Notes: generated by a model not told the origin, from the sequence alone. DNA of 35,456 bases from an uncultured Roseicyclus sp. (GCF_937892565.1 NZ_CALAHQ010000025.1:1-35456), one strand, 5' to 3'; positions 9,548-18,824 are shown, counted from the stretch's first letter. Program-made: numbers and translations.

Positions 9548-10327
9548 ATGGTCGAACTGACGCTCCCCAAGAATTCCAAGGTCCGCACCGGCAAGACATG
9601 GCCCAAGCCGCACGGCGCCAGCAACCTGCGCAAGTTCCAGATCTACCGCTGGAACCCCGATGACGGCGAGAACCCGCGCGTCGATACCTATTGGGTCGAT
9701 ATGGACAGCTGCGGCCCGATGGTTCTGGATGCGCTGATCAAGATCAAGAACGAGATCGACCCCACGCTGACCTTCCGGCGCTCCTGTCGCGAGGGGATTT
9801 GCGGATCTTGCGCCATGAACATCGACGGCATCAACACGCTGGCCTGCATCTATGGCATGGATGAGATCAAGGGCGATGTCAGGATCTATCCCTTGCCGCA
9901 TATGCCGGTGATCAAGGATCTGATCCCCGATCTGACGCATTTCTATGCCCAGCATGCCTCGATCATGCCCTGGCTGGAAACCAGGACCCAGCGCCCCGAA
10001 AAGGAATGGCGTCAGTCGATCGAAGATCGCGACAAGCTGGACGGGCTGTATGAATGCGTGATGTGCGCCTGCTGTTCGACCTCTTGCCCGTCCTATTGGT
10101 GGAACGGTGATCGCTATCTGGGGCCTGCGGCACTGCTGCATGCCTATCGCTGGATCATCGACAGCCGGGACGAGGCGACGGGGGAGCGCTTGGATGAGCT
10201 GGAAGATCCCTTCAAGCTTTACCGCTGCCATACGATCATGAACTGCGCCAAGACCTGTCCCAAGGGGTTGAACCCCGCCAAGGCGATTGCCGAGATCAAG
10301 AAGATGATGGTGGAACGCCAGCTTTGA
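9548..10327 (+). CDS. sdhB: Succinate dehydrogenase iron-sulfur subunit
   Basis: The 259-residue subunit passes electrons from SdhA flavin to quinone through three clusters. Seen: the [2Fe-2S] ligands in [16 protein letters not shown] plus a fourth Cys in NTLACIYG; the [4Fe-4S] ligands in [16 protein letters not shown]; and the last motif [20 protein letters not shown]. The tryptophan and residues near [15 protein letters not shown] fit the quinone site. The start ATG 9548 has GAGGAT upstream. The gene ends the sdh operon and is followed by two palindromes and a terminator facing the convergent trpS. Confidence 0.98.
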   Translation: MVELTLPKNSKVRTGKTWPKPHGASNLRKFQIYRWNPDDGENPRVDTYWVDMDSCGPMVLDALIKIKNEIDPTLTFRRSCREGICGSCAMNIDGINTLACIYGMDEIKGDVRIYPLPHMPVIKDLIPDLTHFYAQHASIMPWLETRTQRPEKEWRQSIEDRDKLDGLYECVMCACCSTSCPSYWWNGDRYLGPAALLHAYRWIIDSRDEATGERLDELEDPFKLYRCHTIMNCAKTCPKGLNPAKAIAEIKKMMVERQL

Positions 10328-10332
10328 GGCGG

Positions 10333-10384
10333 GCGAATTTTCGTACGAAAATTCGCAAGATGCGATTATTCGTACGAATAATCG
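10333..10384. repeat. Two adjacent perfect palindromes with a TTCGTACGAA core
   Basis: The segment 10333-10356 is a perfect 24-base palindrome, and 10363-10384 is a perfect 22-base palindrome. Both share the central core ATTCGTACGAAT or TTTCGTACGAAA, so the ten central bases TTCGTACGAA are identical while the outer bases differ. Six bases separate them. They follow sdhB by five bases. Each could form a long RNA hairpin or serve as a protein-binding site; placement after a gene end favours a transcript-end role. Confidence 0.8.
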
Positions 10385-10390
10385 ATAGGC

Positions 10391-10418
10391 CCCTGCCCAA
10401 AAACCGGGCAGGGCTTTT
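10391..10418. terminator. Hairpin terminator between sdhB and trpS
   Basis: CCCTGCCC (10391-10398) pairs with GGGCAGGG (10406-10413) across a seven-base A-rich loop, and CTTTT follows. It lies between the convergent sdhB and trpS stops, so it can end sdh transcripts. On the other strand the loop gives GGTTTTT only inside the hairpin, so action on trpS is less sure. Confidence 0.7.
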
Positions 10419-10420
10419 CG

Positions 10421-11446
10421 TCAGCTGCGCAACATGCCCACGATGTCATAGGTTTTCGCCAGGATCGGCATGGTGATCGCGCGCGCGCGCTCGGCCCCGC
10501 GCCCCAGAATGCGGTCGATTTCCGCTGGATCGGCCATGAGCCGCGTCATTTCGGCCGAAATCGGCGCAAGCCTGTCCACCGCCAGATCGGCCAGCGCCAT
10601 CTTGAAGTGACCAAACAGCGCGCCCTGATGCTGGTCCAGCACCATTTGCGGCGTGATATCGGCCAGCGCTGCATAGATATTGACCAGATTTCGGGCCTCG
10701 GGCCGGGCGTCGAGCCCGACCAGCACTTCGGGCAGCGGATCGGGGTCGGTCTTGGCCTTGCGGATCTTTTTGGCGATCTCGTCGGCGCTGTCGGTCAGAT
10801 TGATGCGGGTCTTGTCGGACGGGTCGGATTTCGACATCTTCCTCGTGCCATCTTGCAGGTTCATCACCCGCGTGGCCGCCCCTTCGATCACGGGCTCCGT
10901 GATGGGAAAGAAATCGATGCCGTAGTCGTGGTTGAACTTGGCTGCGATGTCGCGGGTCAACTCGATATGCTGTTTCTGATCCTCGCCCACCGGCACATGG
11001 GTGGCGTGGTAGGCCAGGATATCGGCAGCCATCAGCGCCGGATAGGCAAACAGCCCAAGGCTGGCGGCTTCGGCGTTCTTGCCGGCCTTGTCCTTCCACT
11101 GGGTCATGCGGCCCATCCAGCCCATGCGGGCGATACAGTTGAAAATCCAGGCCAGCTGCGCGTGTTCGGGCACCTGGCTCTGGTTGAACAGGATGGATTT
11201 TTCCGGCTCGATGCCGATGGCCAGAAAGCCCGCGCACAGCTCGCGCGTGTTGTGGCGCAACTGTGCGGGGGGGGGCAGGGTGGCGGTGATCGCGTGCAGG
11301 TCGACCATGCAGAAAATCGTCTCATGCGTGCCTGCGTCTTGCATTTCGACAAAGCGCTTCATCGCGCCAAGATAATTGCCCAGCGTCAAGCCGCCCGAAG
11401 GCTGGATGCCGGAAAACACGCGCGGGGTGAAAGCGGTCTGTGCCAT
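10421..11446 (-). CDS. trpS: Tryptophanyl-tRNA synthetase
   Basis: The 341-residue class I synthetase charges tRNA-Trp. Seen: the N-terminal [19 protein letters not shown] with the HIGH-equivalent [16 protein letters not shown]; the dimer and tryptophan-pocket region [16 protein letters not shown]; the [16 protein letters not shown] motif; and the ATP-loop signature [10 protein letters not shown]. Length is typical for the bacterial enzyme. A run of nine G on the plus strand (11267-11275) encodes part of LPPPAQ and could be slippage-prone. The gene is monocistronic here: convergent with sdhB and divergent from the rhomboid-like gene, with about 100 bases between starts. Confidence 0.97.
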   Translation of the reverse strand: MAQTAFTPRVFSGIQPSGGLTLGNYLGAMKRFVEMQDAGTHETIFCMVDLHAITATLPPPAQLRHNTRELCAGFLAIGIEPEKSILFNQSQVPEHAQLAWIFNCIARMGWMGRMTQWKDKAGKNAEAASLGLFAYPALMAADILAYHATHVPVGEDQKQHIELTRDIAAKFNHDYGIDFFPITEPVIEGAATRVMNLQDGTRKMSKSDPSDKTRINLTDSADEIAKKIRKAKTDPDPLPEVLVGLDARPEARNLVNIYAALADITPQMVLDQHQGALFGHFKMALADLAVDRLAPISAEMTRLMADPAEIDRILGRGAERARAITMPILAKTYDIVGMLRS

Positions 11447-11549
11447 GATCGGTCCTTGGCCTGGGTCAGGGGCGCAGCCCCTCTGGCCAAGCGCCGCGTC
11501 ATCGCTTACCCACGGGGGACGTTGGCGTCAACCAAAGGGCGGGTCGGCC

Positions 11550-12233
11550 ATGGACGAGCACAGTATTTCCCCCTTCAACGCCTTGCCCAAGGTTGTGGTG
11601 GCGCTTGCCGTCGTGATCTTTGGCCTTGAGGCGATGTTTCAGGCCGCGACCGCCGGGCTTTTGGGGGGGGCCGCCGGGGTCGGATGGCGCCTTGATGCGA
11701 TCCGCGATTTCGCCGTGTTCAACGAGATCGCGGCCTATATGTGGGACAATGGCGTGGTCCTGCCCGATGCCTTGCTGCGGTTGGTGAGTTATCCCTTGAT
11801 CCACACCGGGCTTGTGCATGCGGGCTTTGTGGTCGTGTTCATCCTGGCCATCGGCAAGATGGTGGCCGAGGTGTTTTCGCCCTTGGCCTTTGTGATCATT
11901 TTCTGGGGCGCGGCCATTGCGGGGGCCTTGGGCTTTGTCGTGTTGATGGACAGCCCCTATCCGCTGGTCGGCGGCTATCCGGGTGTCTACGGGCTGATCG
12001 GGGCCTTCACCTTTCTCATGTGGGTCGATGCGGGCGCGCGTGGCGGCAATCGCTATCGCGCCTTTGGGCTGATCGGCATGCTTTTGGCGATCCAGCTGTT
12101 GTTTGGCGTGATCGAAGGGCAATTTGGCACTGTGGTGGCCGATCTGTCAGGATTTGCCACTGGCTTTGTACTGTCCTTCGTGCTGGTTCCCGGCGGCTGG
12201 CGGCGTATTCTGGCGCGGCTCAGGTCGCGTTAA
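11550..12233 (+). CDS. Rhomboid-like membrane protein lacking catalytic residues
   Basis: The 227-residue protein has a six- to seven-helix rhomboid-like layout, with a TM2-type histidine pair in YPLIHTGLVHAGF (His85, His90) and the TM4-type segment GGYPGVYGLIGAFTF. In active rhomboid proteases the TM4 motif is G-x-S-G; here the serine position is Pro144. The TM6 histidine (AHxxG) is Phe in LSGFATGF. Both members of the Ser-His pair are therefore missing, and proteolysis is not expected. It may act as a membrane chaperone or client-binding protein, as other pseudoproteases do, but no partner is evident. The ATG at 11550 follows AAAGGGCGG. The stop shares TTAA with the convergent murJ stop. 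Confidence 0.85.
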   Translation: MDEHSISPFNALPKVVVALAVVIFGLEAMFQAATAGLLGGAAGVGWRLDAIRDFAVFNEIAAYMWDNGVVLPDALLRLVSYPLIHTGLVHAGFVVVFILAIGKMVAEVFSPLAFVIIFWGAAIAGALGFVVLMDSPYPLVGGYPGVYGLIGAFTFLMWVDAGARGGNRYRAFGLIGMLLAIQLLFGVIEGQFGTVVADLSGFATGFVLSFVLVPGGWRRILARLRSR

Positions 12234-13837
12234 CGCCGCCGCAGCGCATCGCGGAATTCGGCCACGCGAAAGGCGCCGACCAGCTGGCCCGCAAGACCAT
12301 AAAGCCCGATGCCGCCCAACACCAACGCCAACAGCGCCACATAGCGCAGCCCCGATGTGTCCAGCATGGGCGCCAGAGCCGTTGCCGCGATCACAAGGCC
12401 CAAGCCCATGATCAGCGATGCCAGAACGATCTTGCCCATGCGCTGCATGTAGCGCGCGTCAAAGCGCGCGGCCTCGCCCATGGCGCGCTTGCCGCGCAAC
12501 AGCAGCCAGACCATCGTCCAGCCCGCCACGCTTGTGGCCAGCGCCGCACCGATGAAACCGATGACATAGGACAGCCCGATGGCCACCACGGCATTGACCA
12601 CCATCGCCACAAGCGCAAAGCGAAACGGGCTGCGCGTGTCTTCGCGTGCGAAATAGAGCGGTTGCAGGACTTTTTGCAGCACGAATGCCGGAAGCCCCAG
12701 CCCATAGGCTGCCAGTGCCAGCGCGGTTTGCGCGGTGTCCTGGGCGGTGAATGCGCCGCGTTCGAACAGAACCGACACGATCGGCGCCGGGATCACGCAG
12801 AGCGCGACAGCGGCAGGCACGGTCAGCGCAAGGCTGATTTCACCCGCGCGGCTGAGCGCTTGGCGTCCGCCCGCGCCATCGCCGGCCTGAAGCTTGCGCG
12901 ACAGGTCGGGCAACAGCACCACGCCGATGGCGATGGCCACAACCCCCAGCGGCAGTTGATAGAGACGATCGGCCAGCGACATCCACGCGATGGCGCCCTC
13001 GAAAAAGCTGCCGACCTGACGGCCGACCAGCAGGTTGATCTGAACCACGCCCGCCGCCAGCATCGCGGGCAGCATGATCACAGCCAGCTTGCGCATGTCG
13101 GGCGTCAGGCGCGGCCAGTGCGGCACCAGCCGAAAGCCGATGCGTGCGGCCATGATCCAGACCCAGACCAGCTGTGCGATCCCGGCCAGAAGAATGCTCC
13201 AGACCATCAAGGTGCCGTGATGCAGCCCGGTCAGCGCTGCGTCGGTTTCGGTATCGACCGCGATCGTGGCCCCCGCCAACAGGCCGCTTTCGGCCAGAAC
13301 CAGCGCGCCGATCAAGATCAGGTTCAGCAAGATCGGCGCCGCCGCCGCCGCCGCAAAGCGCCCCGTGGCGTTCAACAGCCCCGACACAAGGGCGGCCAGC
13401 GAAATGAACAGGATGTAGCCAAAGGCCACGCGCCCCAGATCGACGGCCAATTCAAGGCGCACGTCGCCCGCAAAGCCGCCCGCCATCGCCAGCACGAACC
13501 ACGGCATGGCCAGCTGGGCCACCAGCGTCAGGGCGATGAGCAGGCTGGCCAGACCGGAAAAGGCATCGCGCGCAAAGCCCAGCGGGTTTTCGCCGGCCTC
13601 GAGCTTTTTCGAGAACATCGGCACGAAGGCCGTGTTGAACGCGCCTTCGGCGAAAAAGCGGCGAAACATGTTGGGCAGCGAAAAGGCGATGAAGAACGCT
13701 TCGGCCACGGGACCGGTGCCCATATAGGCCGCGATCAGGATGTCGCGCACAAACCCAAGAATGCGGCTGGCAAGCGTCCAGAAGCCCACGGTGACAAAGC
13801 CCGCGATCAGGCGGATGGGGCGGGCCACCGATGCCAT
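12230..13837 (-). CDS. murJ: Lipid II flippase MurJ (MviN)
   Basis: The 535-residue membrane protein of the MOP superfamily flips lipid II across the inner membrane for peptidoglycan synthesis. It has about 14 hydrophobic helices. Seen are the conserved start ASRILGFVRDILIAAYMG, the loop FSLPNMFRRFFAEGAFNTAF with its Arg pair, and LADRLYQLPLGVVAIAIG. The later segment LPAFVLQKVLQPLYFAREDT is also a MurJ hallmark. The start ATG is one base after the glnD stop, so the pair is likely translated from one mRNA. A (GCC)n run at about 13338-13352 encodes a short Ala run in a membrane segment. The stop overlaps the convergent rhomboid-like stop. Confidence 0.96.
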   Translation of the reverse strand: MASVARPIRLIAGFVTVGFWTLASRILGFVRDILIAAYMGTGPVAEAFFIAFSLPNMFRRFFAEGAFNTAFVPMFSKKLEAGENPLGFARDAFSGLASLLIALTLVAQLAMPWFVLAMAGGFAGDVRLELAVDLGRVAFGYILFISLAALVSGLLNATGRFAAAAAAPILLNLILIGALVLAESGLLAGATIAVDTETDAALTGLHHGTLMVWSILLAGIAQLVWVWIMAARIGFRLVPHWPRLTPDMRKLAVIMLPAMLAAGVVQINLLVGRQVGSFFEGAIAWMSLADRLYQLPLGVVAIAIGVVLLPDLSRKLQAGDGAGGRQALSRAGEISLALTVPAAVALCVIPAPIVSVLFERGAFTAQDTAQTALALAAYGLGLPAFVLQKVLQPLYFAREDTRSPFRFALVAMVVNAVVAIGLSYVIGFIGAALATSVAGWTMVWLLLRGKRAMGEAARFDARYMQRMGKIVLASLIMGLGLVIAATALAPMLDTSGLRYVALLALVLGGIGLYGLAGQLVGAFRVAEFRDALRRR

Positions 13838-13838
13838 C

Positions 13839-16670
13839 TCAGGCGCCCGCCCGTTCGGCCACGCGCGCGATCGCGTCGCGCAGCTTGCGCTCCAGCGCTT
13901 CTTGGCGGGATTTGGCGTGCAGCTTCAGGCCGAACATGTCCTTGACGTAAAAGGTATCGACCACCTGCGCGCCATAGGTGGCGATCACGGCCGATGAGAT
14001 ATAGATGTGCGACGCCGCCAGCGTCTTGGTCAGATCATAGAGCAGGCCGGGACGGTCGCGGGTGTCGACCTCGATGATGGTGTAGATTTCCGATCCGTCA
14101 TTGTCGAAGGTGATATTGGTCGGAACCTTGAAGGGGCGCTCGCGCTTCTTGATCTTTTCGCGGCTTTCCAACGCGCGCGAGGCCACGACCTCGCCCTTGA
14201 GGGTCTTGTCGATCATGTCGCGCAGACGCGGCAGGCGGCGGGCCTCATAGGGGTTGGCTTCGGCGTCCTGCACCCAGAAGACGGCGGTGGCATAGCCATC
14301 CTTGGAGGTGTAGGTGCGCGCGTCCACCACATTGGCGCCCACCAGCGACAAGGCACCCGCCAGGCGGCTGAAAATGCCCGGATGATCGTTCAGCGCGAAA
14401 CAGACGCGCGTGGCGTCGCGGTCAAGGTCTTCGCGTGTGTCGATGCGGATTTCATCGGCCCCAAGGCCGCGCAGCATTTCCGCAAATGTGACCTGTGTCG
14501 CCAGATCCAGACCCTGCCAGTAGGGGCCGTAATGGCGGTCCATCTCGGCCTTGAGATCGGGCTTTGACCAGCCGCCCAGCGCGTCACGAAGCGCGCGCTT
14601 GGCCTCGCCTTCCAGCTTGTCGCGGTTGAGATCCTCAAGGCCGGTATCAAGCGCCATGGCGGTCGCGCGGTGCAGCGCGCGCAAAAGCGTCGCCTTCCAG
14701 TTGTTCCAGGTGTTGGGGCCGACGCCACGAATGTCGCAGACCGTCAGCACCGTCAGCAGATCCAGCCTTTCGCGCGTCTTCACCGCCTTGGCGAAATCGC
14801 GGACCGTGCGCGGGTCGGCGATGTCGCGTTTTTGCGCCATGTCCGACATCAACAGATGGTAGCGCACCAGCCATTCGACCGTTTCCGTCTCGGCGGGCTT
14901 GAGCCCCAGACGCGGCCCCAGGCCGCGCGCGATGCGGGCGCCGACAATGGAATGGTCTTCCTTGCGGCCCTTGCCGATGTCGTGCAGCAGGCAGGCGATA
15001 TACAGAACCTTGCGGTTCACCCCCTCCTTGAGAATGCCAGAGGCGACCGGCAATTCCTCTTGCAACTCGCCGCGTTCGATCTGGGCCAGTGTGGAAATCA
15101 CCTGGATGATATGCTCGTCCACCGTGTAGCTGTGATACATGTTGAACTGCATCATGGCCACGATGGGGCCGAATTCCGGCAAGAACGCCCCCAGAACGCC
15201 CAGCTCGTTCATCCGCCTGAGCGCGCGTTCGGGATTGCCATGCTTGAGCAGCAGATCAAGGAAGATACCCACCGCTTCGGGGTCGCGGCGCATCTCGTCA
15301 TCGATCAGCTTGAGATGGGCCGAGACCGCGCGCATCGCATCGGGATGCAACAGATAGCCGGTGCGCAGCGCCTCTTCGAACAGGCGCAGCATGTTGAGCT
15401 TGTCGGCAAAGAAGGCCGTTTCGTTGCTCAGGCTGATGCGGTTTTGCTTGACGACATAGCCGGGCTTTAGCTTTTTGCGGCGCGTGCGCCCGCGCAGGAA
15501 TCCCAAAAGCCCCGGTTCTTGCTTGACGTGGCGCGCCTCCAGCTCGGTCAGGAAGATGCGGGTCAATTCGCCCACGCGGGTGGCATGGCGGAAATAATCT
15601 TGCATGAAATGCTCGACCGCGCGGCGCCCCGAATGGTCGCGGTAGCCCAGCCGTTCGGCCACCGCGACCTGATTGTCAAAGGTCAGCTGATCTTGCGCGC
15701 GTCCCGCGATCAGATGCAGGTGGCAGCGCACCGCCCACAAGAAGCGCTCGGCCGCGTCGAAGGCTGCGAATTCTTCGGGCAGGAACACACCCAGATCGAC
15801 CAGATCGGCCGCCCGGCCCACGCCATGTTCATATTTCGCGATCCAGTAGAGCGTCTGCAGATCGCGCAGGCCGCCTTTGCCTTCCTTGACATTCGGTTCG
15901 ACCACATAGCGCTGGCCACCTTGCTTCTTGTGGCGGTTGGCGCGTTCTTCCAGCTTGGCCTCGATGAATTCGCCCACCGTGCCGCGAAACAGCTGGTCGC
16001 GCAGCGCGGTCTGAAGATCGGCGCCGATCACGCGCTCGCCGGCCAATTGGCGCATTTCCAACAGGCTGGTGCGGATCGTCACATCCTGTTTGCCAAGCTT
16101 GAGACAGTCCTTGATCGTGCGGCTGGCATGGCCGACCTTCATGTGCAGGTCCCACAGCATGTAGAGCGCGGATTCGATCACCTTTTCCATCTGGGGCGTG
16201 ATCCGGCGCGCGGTCACGAACAAAAGATCGACATCGGAATGCGGCGCCATCTCGCCGCGCCCATATCCGCCCACGGCCATGACCGCCATCGCGTCGCCCG
16301 CGCCATCGGCGTCAGGGCCGGGATGCAGATGGGCCTGTGACACGTGCAACACGCCGCGCACCAGACCATCGGTCAGGTGGGTGTAGGCCCGTGTGATGCG
16401 CCGTGCGGTCAGGGGCTGGGCGGCGATGCCGGCCTCGATGGCTGCGCGGCCGCTGTCTTGTGCGGCCTGCAAGATCCGGGTGGCTGTGGCCCGGATCAGG
16501 GCGGCATCGAGCAGCCCGGCAAGTGCGGCATCCAGATCGATGCGCAATCGCGTCTCGTCCATGACCGCAGCGGACGGCGCGATCAGCTCGCCCGGTTCGG
16601 AAGGGACAGGGGAAAGGGTCGGGTTTCGATCAGAAGCCGAAACCGGCAAGGCGTCTTGGAGCGGGGTCAA
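13839..16670 (-). CDS. glnD: Bifunctional PII uridylyltransferase / uridylyl-removing enzyme
   Basis: The 943-residue sensor of glutamine modifies PII proteins. Domains in order: a nucleotidyltransferase domain with AVGGYGRGEMAPHSDVDLLF around residues 130-150; a PII-UTase helical linker with KEGKGGLRDLQTLYWIAK; an HD domain with IACLLHDIGKGRKEDHS; and two ACT domains, near residues 750-800 (NDHPGIFSRLAGALSLVGAN) and 860-910 (DTRDRPGLLYDLTKTL). The TTG at 16670 is taken as start because AGGTGG lies seven bases before it; it overlaps the upstream lipoprotein gene by 41 bases. The ATG at 16562 would be 36 codons shorter and would lose ELIAPSAAV, which I believe is family-like. It is the main nitrogen-control gene of the window. 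Confidence 0.96.
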   Translation of the reverse strand: MTPLQDALPVSASDRNPTLSPVPSEPGELIAPSAAVMDETRLRIDLDAALAGLLDAALIRATATRILQAAQDSGRAAIEAGIAAQPLTARRITRAYTHLTDGLVRGVLHVSQAHLHPGPDADGAGDAMAVMAVGGYGRGEMAPHSDVDLLFVTARRITPQMEKVIESALYMLWDLHMKVGHASRTIKDCLKLGKQDVTIRTSLLEMRQLAGERVIGADLQTALRDQLFRGTVGEFIEAKLEERANRHKKQGGQRYVVEPNVKEGKGGLRDLQTLYWIAKYEHGVGRAADLVDLGVFLPEEFAAFDAAERFLWAVRCHLHLIAGRAQDQLTFDNQVAVAERLGYRDHSGRRAVEHFMQDYFRHATRVGELTRIFLTELEARHVKQEPGLLGFLRGRTRRKKLKPGYVVKQNRISLSNETAFFADKLNMLRLFEEALRTGYLLHPDAMRAVSAHLKLIDDEMRRDPEAVGIFLDLLLKHGNPERALRRMNELGVLGAFLPEFGPIVAMMQFNMYHSYTVDEHIIQVISTLAQIERGELQEELPVASGILKEGVNRKVLYIACLLHDIGKGRKEDHSIVGARIARGLGPRLGLKPAETETVEWLVRYHLLMSDMAQKRDIADPRTVRDFAKAVKTRERLDLLTVLTVCDIRGVGPNTWNNWKATLLRALHRATAMALDTGLEDLNRDKLEGEAKRALRDALGGWSKPDLKAEMDRHYGPYWQGLDLATQVTFAEMLRGLGADEIRIDTREDLDRDATRVCFALNDHPGIFSRLAGALSLVGANVVDARTYTSKDGYATAVFWVQDAEANPYEARRLPRLRDMIDKTLKGEVVASRALESREKIKKRERPFKVPTNITFDNDGSEIYTIIEVDTRDRPGLLYDLTKTLAASHIYISSAVIATYGAQVVDTFYVKDMFGLKLHAKSRQEALERKLRDAIARVAERAGA

Positions 16671-17793
16671 TCACGGCCACCTGATTGTCAATGACTTGCG
16701 CTATGGCCATCGCGCGTTCATTCGTGCCATCGCCGCGCAGGCGGAATACGCCGTTCGCGCCCTGAAAACCAGCGCTTGCCGAAAGATTTTGTGGCGTGAG
16801 CCGACCGGTCGTGATGACGGTTTCGCCCACGGCCCGGATCGCGTCATATCCCAGCCCCCCAAGGATATGCGACGGGCCACCATAAGCCGCCGCATAGCGG
16901 GTGTCGAAGCCGGCGCTGGCTTGCGGGTCGGGAAGCGCGAACCAACCGCCCTGCAGCCCCGAGAGTTCCAGCGTTTGCGGCGGCGTGTCCCAGCGGGTCA
17001 GCCCCATCATCTGAACCGTGGCGGTATCGAGGCCGTTCTCGGGCAGCAATTGCGCCAGAAACGGCAAGGCGCCCGCGCTGTCTGCGGTCAGCATCACGGC
17101 ATTGGCGCCGCCATCGCGCACGGCCGAAACGATCCGCGGTACCGCGTCGATCACGCCGCCTTGCGAAAATTCATAAGGCACCACCGAAACGATGCTGGCA
17201 TTCACGGATCGTGCGGCATTGAGAACCGCATCGCGCGCCACCTCTCCGGCAAGGTTTTGGCCATGCGCCACCACGATCCGGCTGCGCCCTTGCGATGCAG
17301 CAAAAGAGATGACCCGTGCCGCCGAATTCTGGAAAGTATGGCCCAGAACGAAGACATTGCCGCCCGCGATCTCGGTGTTGTTGGAAAAGCTCAGCACGGC
17401 AATGTCAGAATTGGCCACGGCCACGCCCACCGCGGCGGCTGCATCCGAGCGCAAGGGCCCGAGAATGACATCGGCGCCCGCAGCCACCGCTTCGCGCGCC
17501 ACCGCTGCTGCCCGTGCCGCCTGACCGGCGGTGTCGTAGACCGTGATTTCGATCGTCACGCCCGAAAGGTCCGCCGCCGCCATCCGGGCCGCATTCTCAA
17601 GACTGCGCGCGATGACCGCATCGCCACCTTGCGCCGATGTCATCGGCAAAAGCATCGCGACCTGCACGGTCTGCCCGCTTATGCGCGCCCCTGTGCCCGG
17701 GGTCGTTGCCTGACAGCTGGCAAGGATCGCGGTGATCGCGATCAGACCCGCAATCTGCCGGGGCTTGCGGAGAAGACGCAAAACGGAAATCAT
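16630..17793 (-). CDS. Penicillin-binding protein activator (LpoA-like lipoprotein)
   Basis: The 387-residue protein starts with a lipoprotein signal: basic MISVLRLLRKPRQ, a hydrophobic stretch and the lipobox LASC at about residue 27. The mature part has a periplasmic-binding-protein type I fold like that of branched-chain amino-acid receptors. Signs of this are VQVAMLLPMTSAQGGDA, GADVILGPLRSDAAAAV, SDIAVLSFSNNTE and ANAVMLTADSAGALPFLAQL. This is the LpoA/YraM-type 'penicillin-binding protein activator' family. It would be anchored in the outer membrane and stimulate a peptidoglycan synthase. In enterobacteria lpoA, rsmI and yraN are neighbours, as here, which supports the call. The activator role in this order is inferred. 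Confidence 0.85.
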   Translation of the reverse strand: MISVLRLLRKPRQIAGLIAITAILASCQATTPGTGARISGQTVQVAMLLPMTSAQGGDAVIARSLENAARMAAADLSGVTIEITVYDTAGQAARAAAVAREAVAAGADVILGPLRSDAAAAVGVAVANSDIAVLSFSNNTEIAGGNVFVLGHTFQNSAARVISFAASQGRSRIVVAHGQNLAGEVARDAVLNAARSVNASIVSVVPYEFSQGGVIDAVPRIVSAVRDGGANAVMLTADSAGALPFLAQLLPENGLDTATVQMMGLTRWDTPPQTLELSGLQGGWFALPDPQASAGFDTRYAAAYGGPSHILGGLGYDAIRAVGETVITTGRLTPQNLSASAGFQGANGVFRLRGDGTNERAMAIAQVIDNQVAVIDPAPRRLAGFGF

Positions 17794-17891
17794 CGTAACC
17801 TACCTCTGACGGACGCGGCCATGCTATCGCCACTAGGCTAAGGGGTTCGTCGACACAAGTAAACGATCCCGAGAGGCAAGGGGCCCGACAG
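17794..17891. promoter_or_regulatory. Divergent promoter region, LpoA-like gene and rsmI
   Basis: The 98 bases between the divergent starts must carry both promoters. On the minus strand TTGTGT and TAGTGG, 17 bases apart, are possible elements for the lipoprotein gene. On the plus strand AAGGGG at about 17879-17884 is the rsmI ribosome-binding site. No operator is clear. Confidence 0.3.
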
Positions 17892-18824
17892 ATGCAGGGA
17901 TCGACAGGCGGAACGACACCGATGGATCAGGATGATCAGACCGACATGGCGGCGGGGATGCGCGCGCGGCCATTGGTGGCGGGGCTTTATCTGGTCTCGA
18001 CCCCGATCGGGGCTGCGCGCGACATCACGCTGCGCGCGCTTGATGTTCTGGCCGGCGCGGACGTGCTGGCGGCCGAAGACACCCGCACGCTGCGCCATCT
18101 GATGGATATACATGGCATCAAGCTGGGCGGGCGGCCGCTTGTCGCCTATCACGACCACAATGGCGCCGAGGCCCGCCCGCGCATCCTGCGCGCGCTTGCC
18201 GAGGGAAAGAGCGTCGCCTATGCCTCCGAGGCGGGCACGCCGATGGTGGCCGATCCGGGCTATCAGCTGGCGCGCGCGGTGATCGAGGCGGGGTTGCCGG
18301 TGACGGCCGCCCCCGGCCCCTCGGCCGCGATCATGGCGCTCAGCCTGTCGGGGTTGCCGTCGGACCGGTTCCTTTTCGCGGGTTTTCCACCTTCGCAAGC
18401 CGGCGCGCGGGCGCGCTGGCTGGACGAGATCGGGACAGTGCCCGCGACCATCATCCTGTATGAAAGCCCCAAGCGCATTTACCGATTGTTAGGGGAATTG
18501 TGTGAGCGGTGGGGCGATGGGCGTGATGCGGCGCTCTGCCGGGAGCTGACCAAACGTTTCGAAGAGGTGCGGCGCGGCACTTTGGGGGCGTTGCGCGATG
18601 GGCTGGTTGATGTCGCGCTCAAGGGCGAGATCGCGCTGGTCGTGGGGCGGCCTTTGGCCGTGGCGGCCGACGCGGCCGATGTCGATGCGGCACTGCGCGC
18701 GGCCTTGGGGCGGTTGCACGTCAAGCAAGCAGCCGCCGAGGTCGCCGAAGCCCTGGGATTGCCGCGGCGCGATGTGTATCAGCGCGCGCTGGCGCTGAAG
18801 GATGGGGATGGGGATGGGCGATGA
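17892..18824 (+). CDS. rsmI: 16S rRNA (cytidine1402-2'-O)-methyltransferase
   Basis: The 310-residue SAM enzyme methylates the ribose of C1402 in 16S rRNA. Seen: the tetrapyrrole-methylase fold start GLYLVSTPIGAARDITLRAL; AAEDTRTLRHLMDIHG; the glycine-rich ASEAGTPMVADPGYQLAR (the usual Asp after Ser is Glu here); PGPSAAIMALSLSGLPSDRF; and ILYESPKRI followed by CRELTKRFEEVRRGTL. The first 25 residues before LVAGLYLVST are not conserved, but AAGGGG supports the first ATG. It overlaps yraN by four bases (ATGA), so they are translated together. Confidence 0.95.
   Translation: MQGSTGGTTPMDQDDQTDMAAGMRARPLVAGLYLVSTPIGAARDITLRALDVLAGADVLAAEDTRTLRHLMDIHGIKLGGRPLVAYHDHNGAEARPRILRALAEGKSVAYASEAGTPMVADPGYQLARAVIEAGLPVTAAPGPSAAIMALSLSGLPSDRFLFAGFPPSQAGARARWLDEIGTVPATIILYESPKRIYRLLGELCERWGDGRDAALCRELTKRFEEVRRGTLGALRDGLVDVALKGEIALVVGRPLAVAADAADVDAALRAALGRLHVKQAAAEVAEALGLPRRDVYQRALALKDGDGDGR

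Noticed and set aside
13338..13352. GCC triplet repeat in murJ as a regulatory microsatellite
   Set aside because: It encodes a short Ala run in a membrane helix, is in-frame, and such runs are common in high-G+C coding DNA.
11741..13945. A 734-codon plus-strand frame over the rhomboid-like gene and murJ
   Set aside because: It is out of frame with the rhomboid-like protein and antisense to murJ; the codon pattern is that of a shadow.
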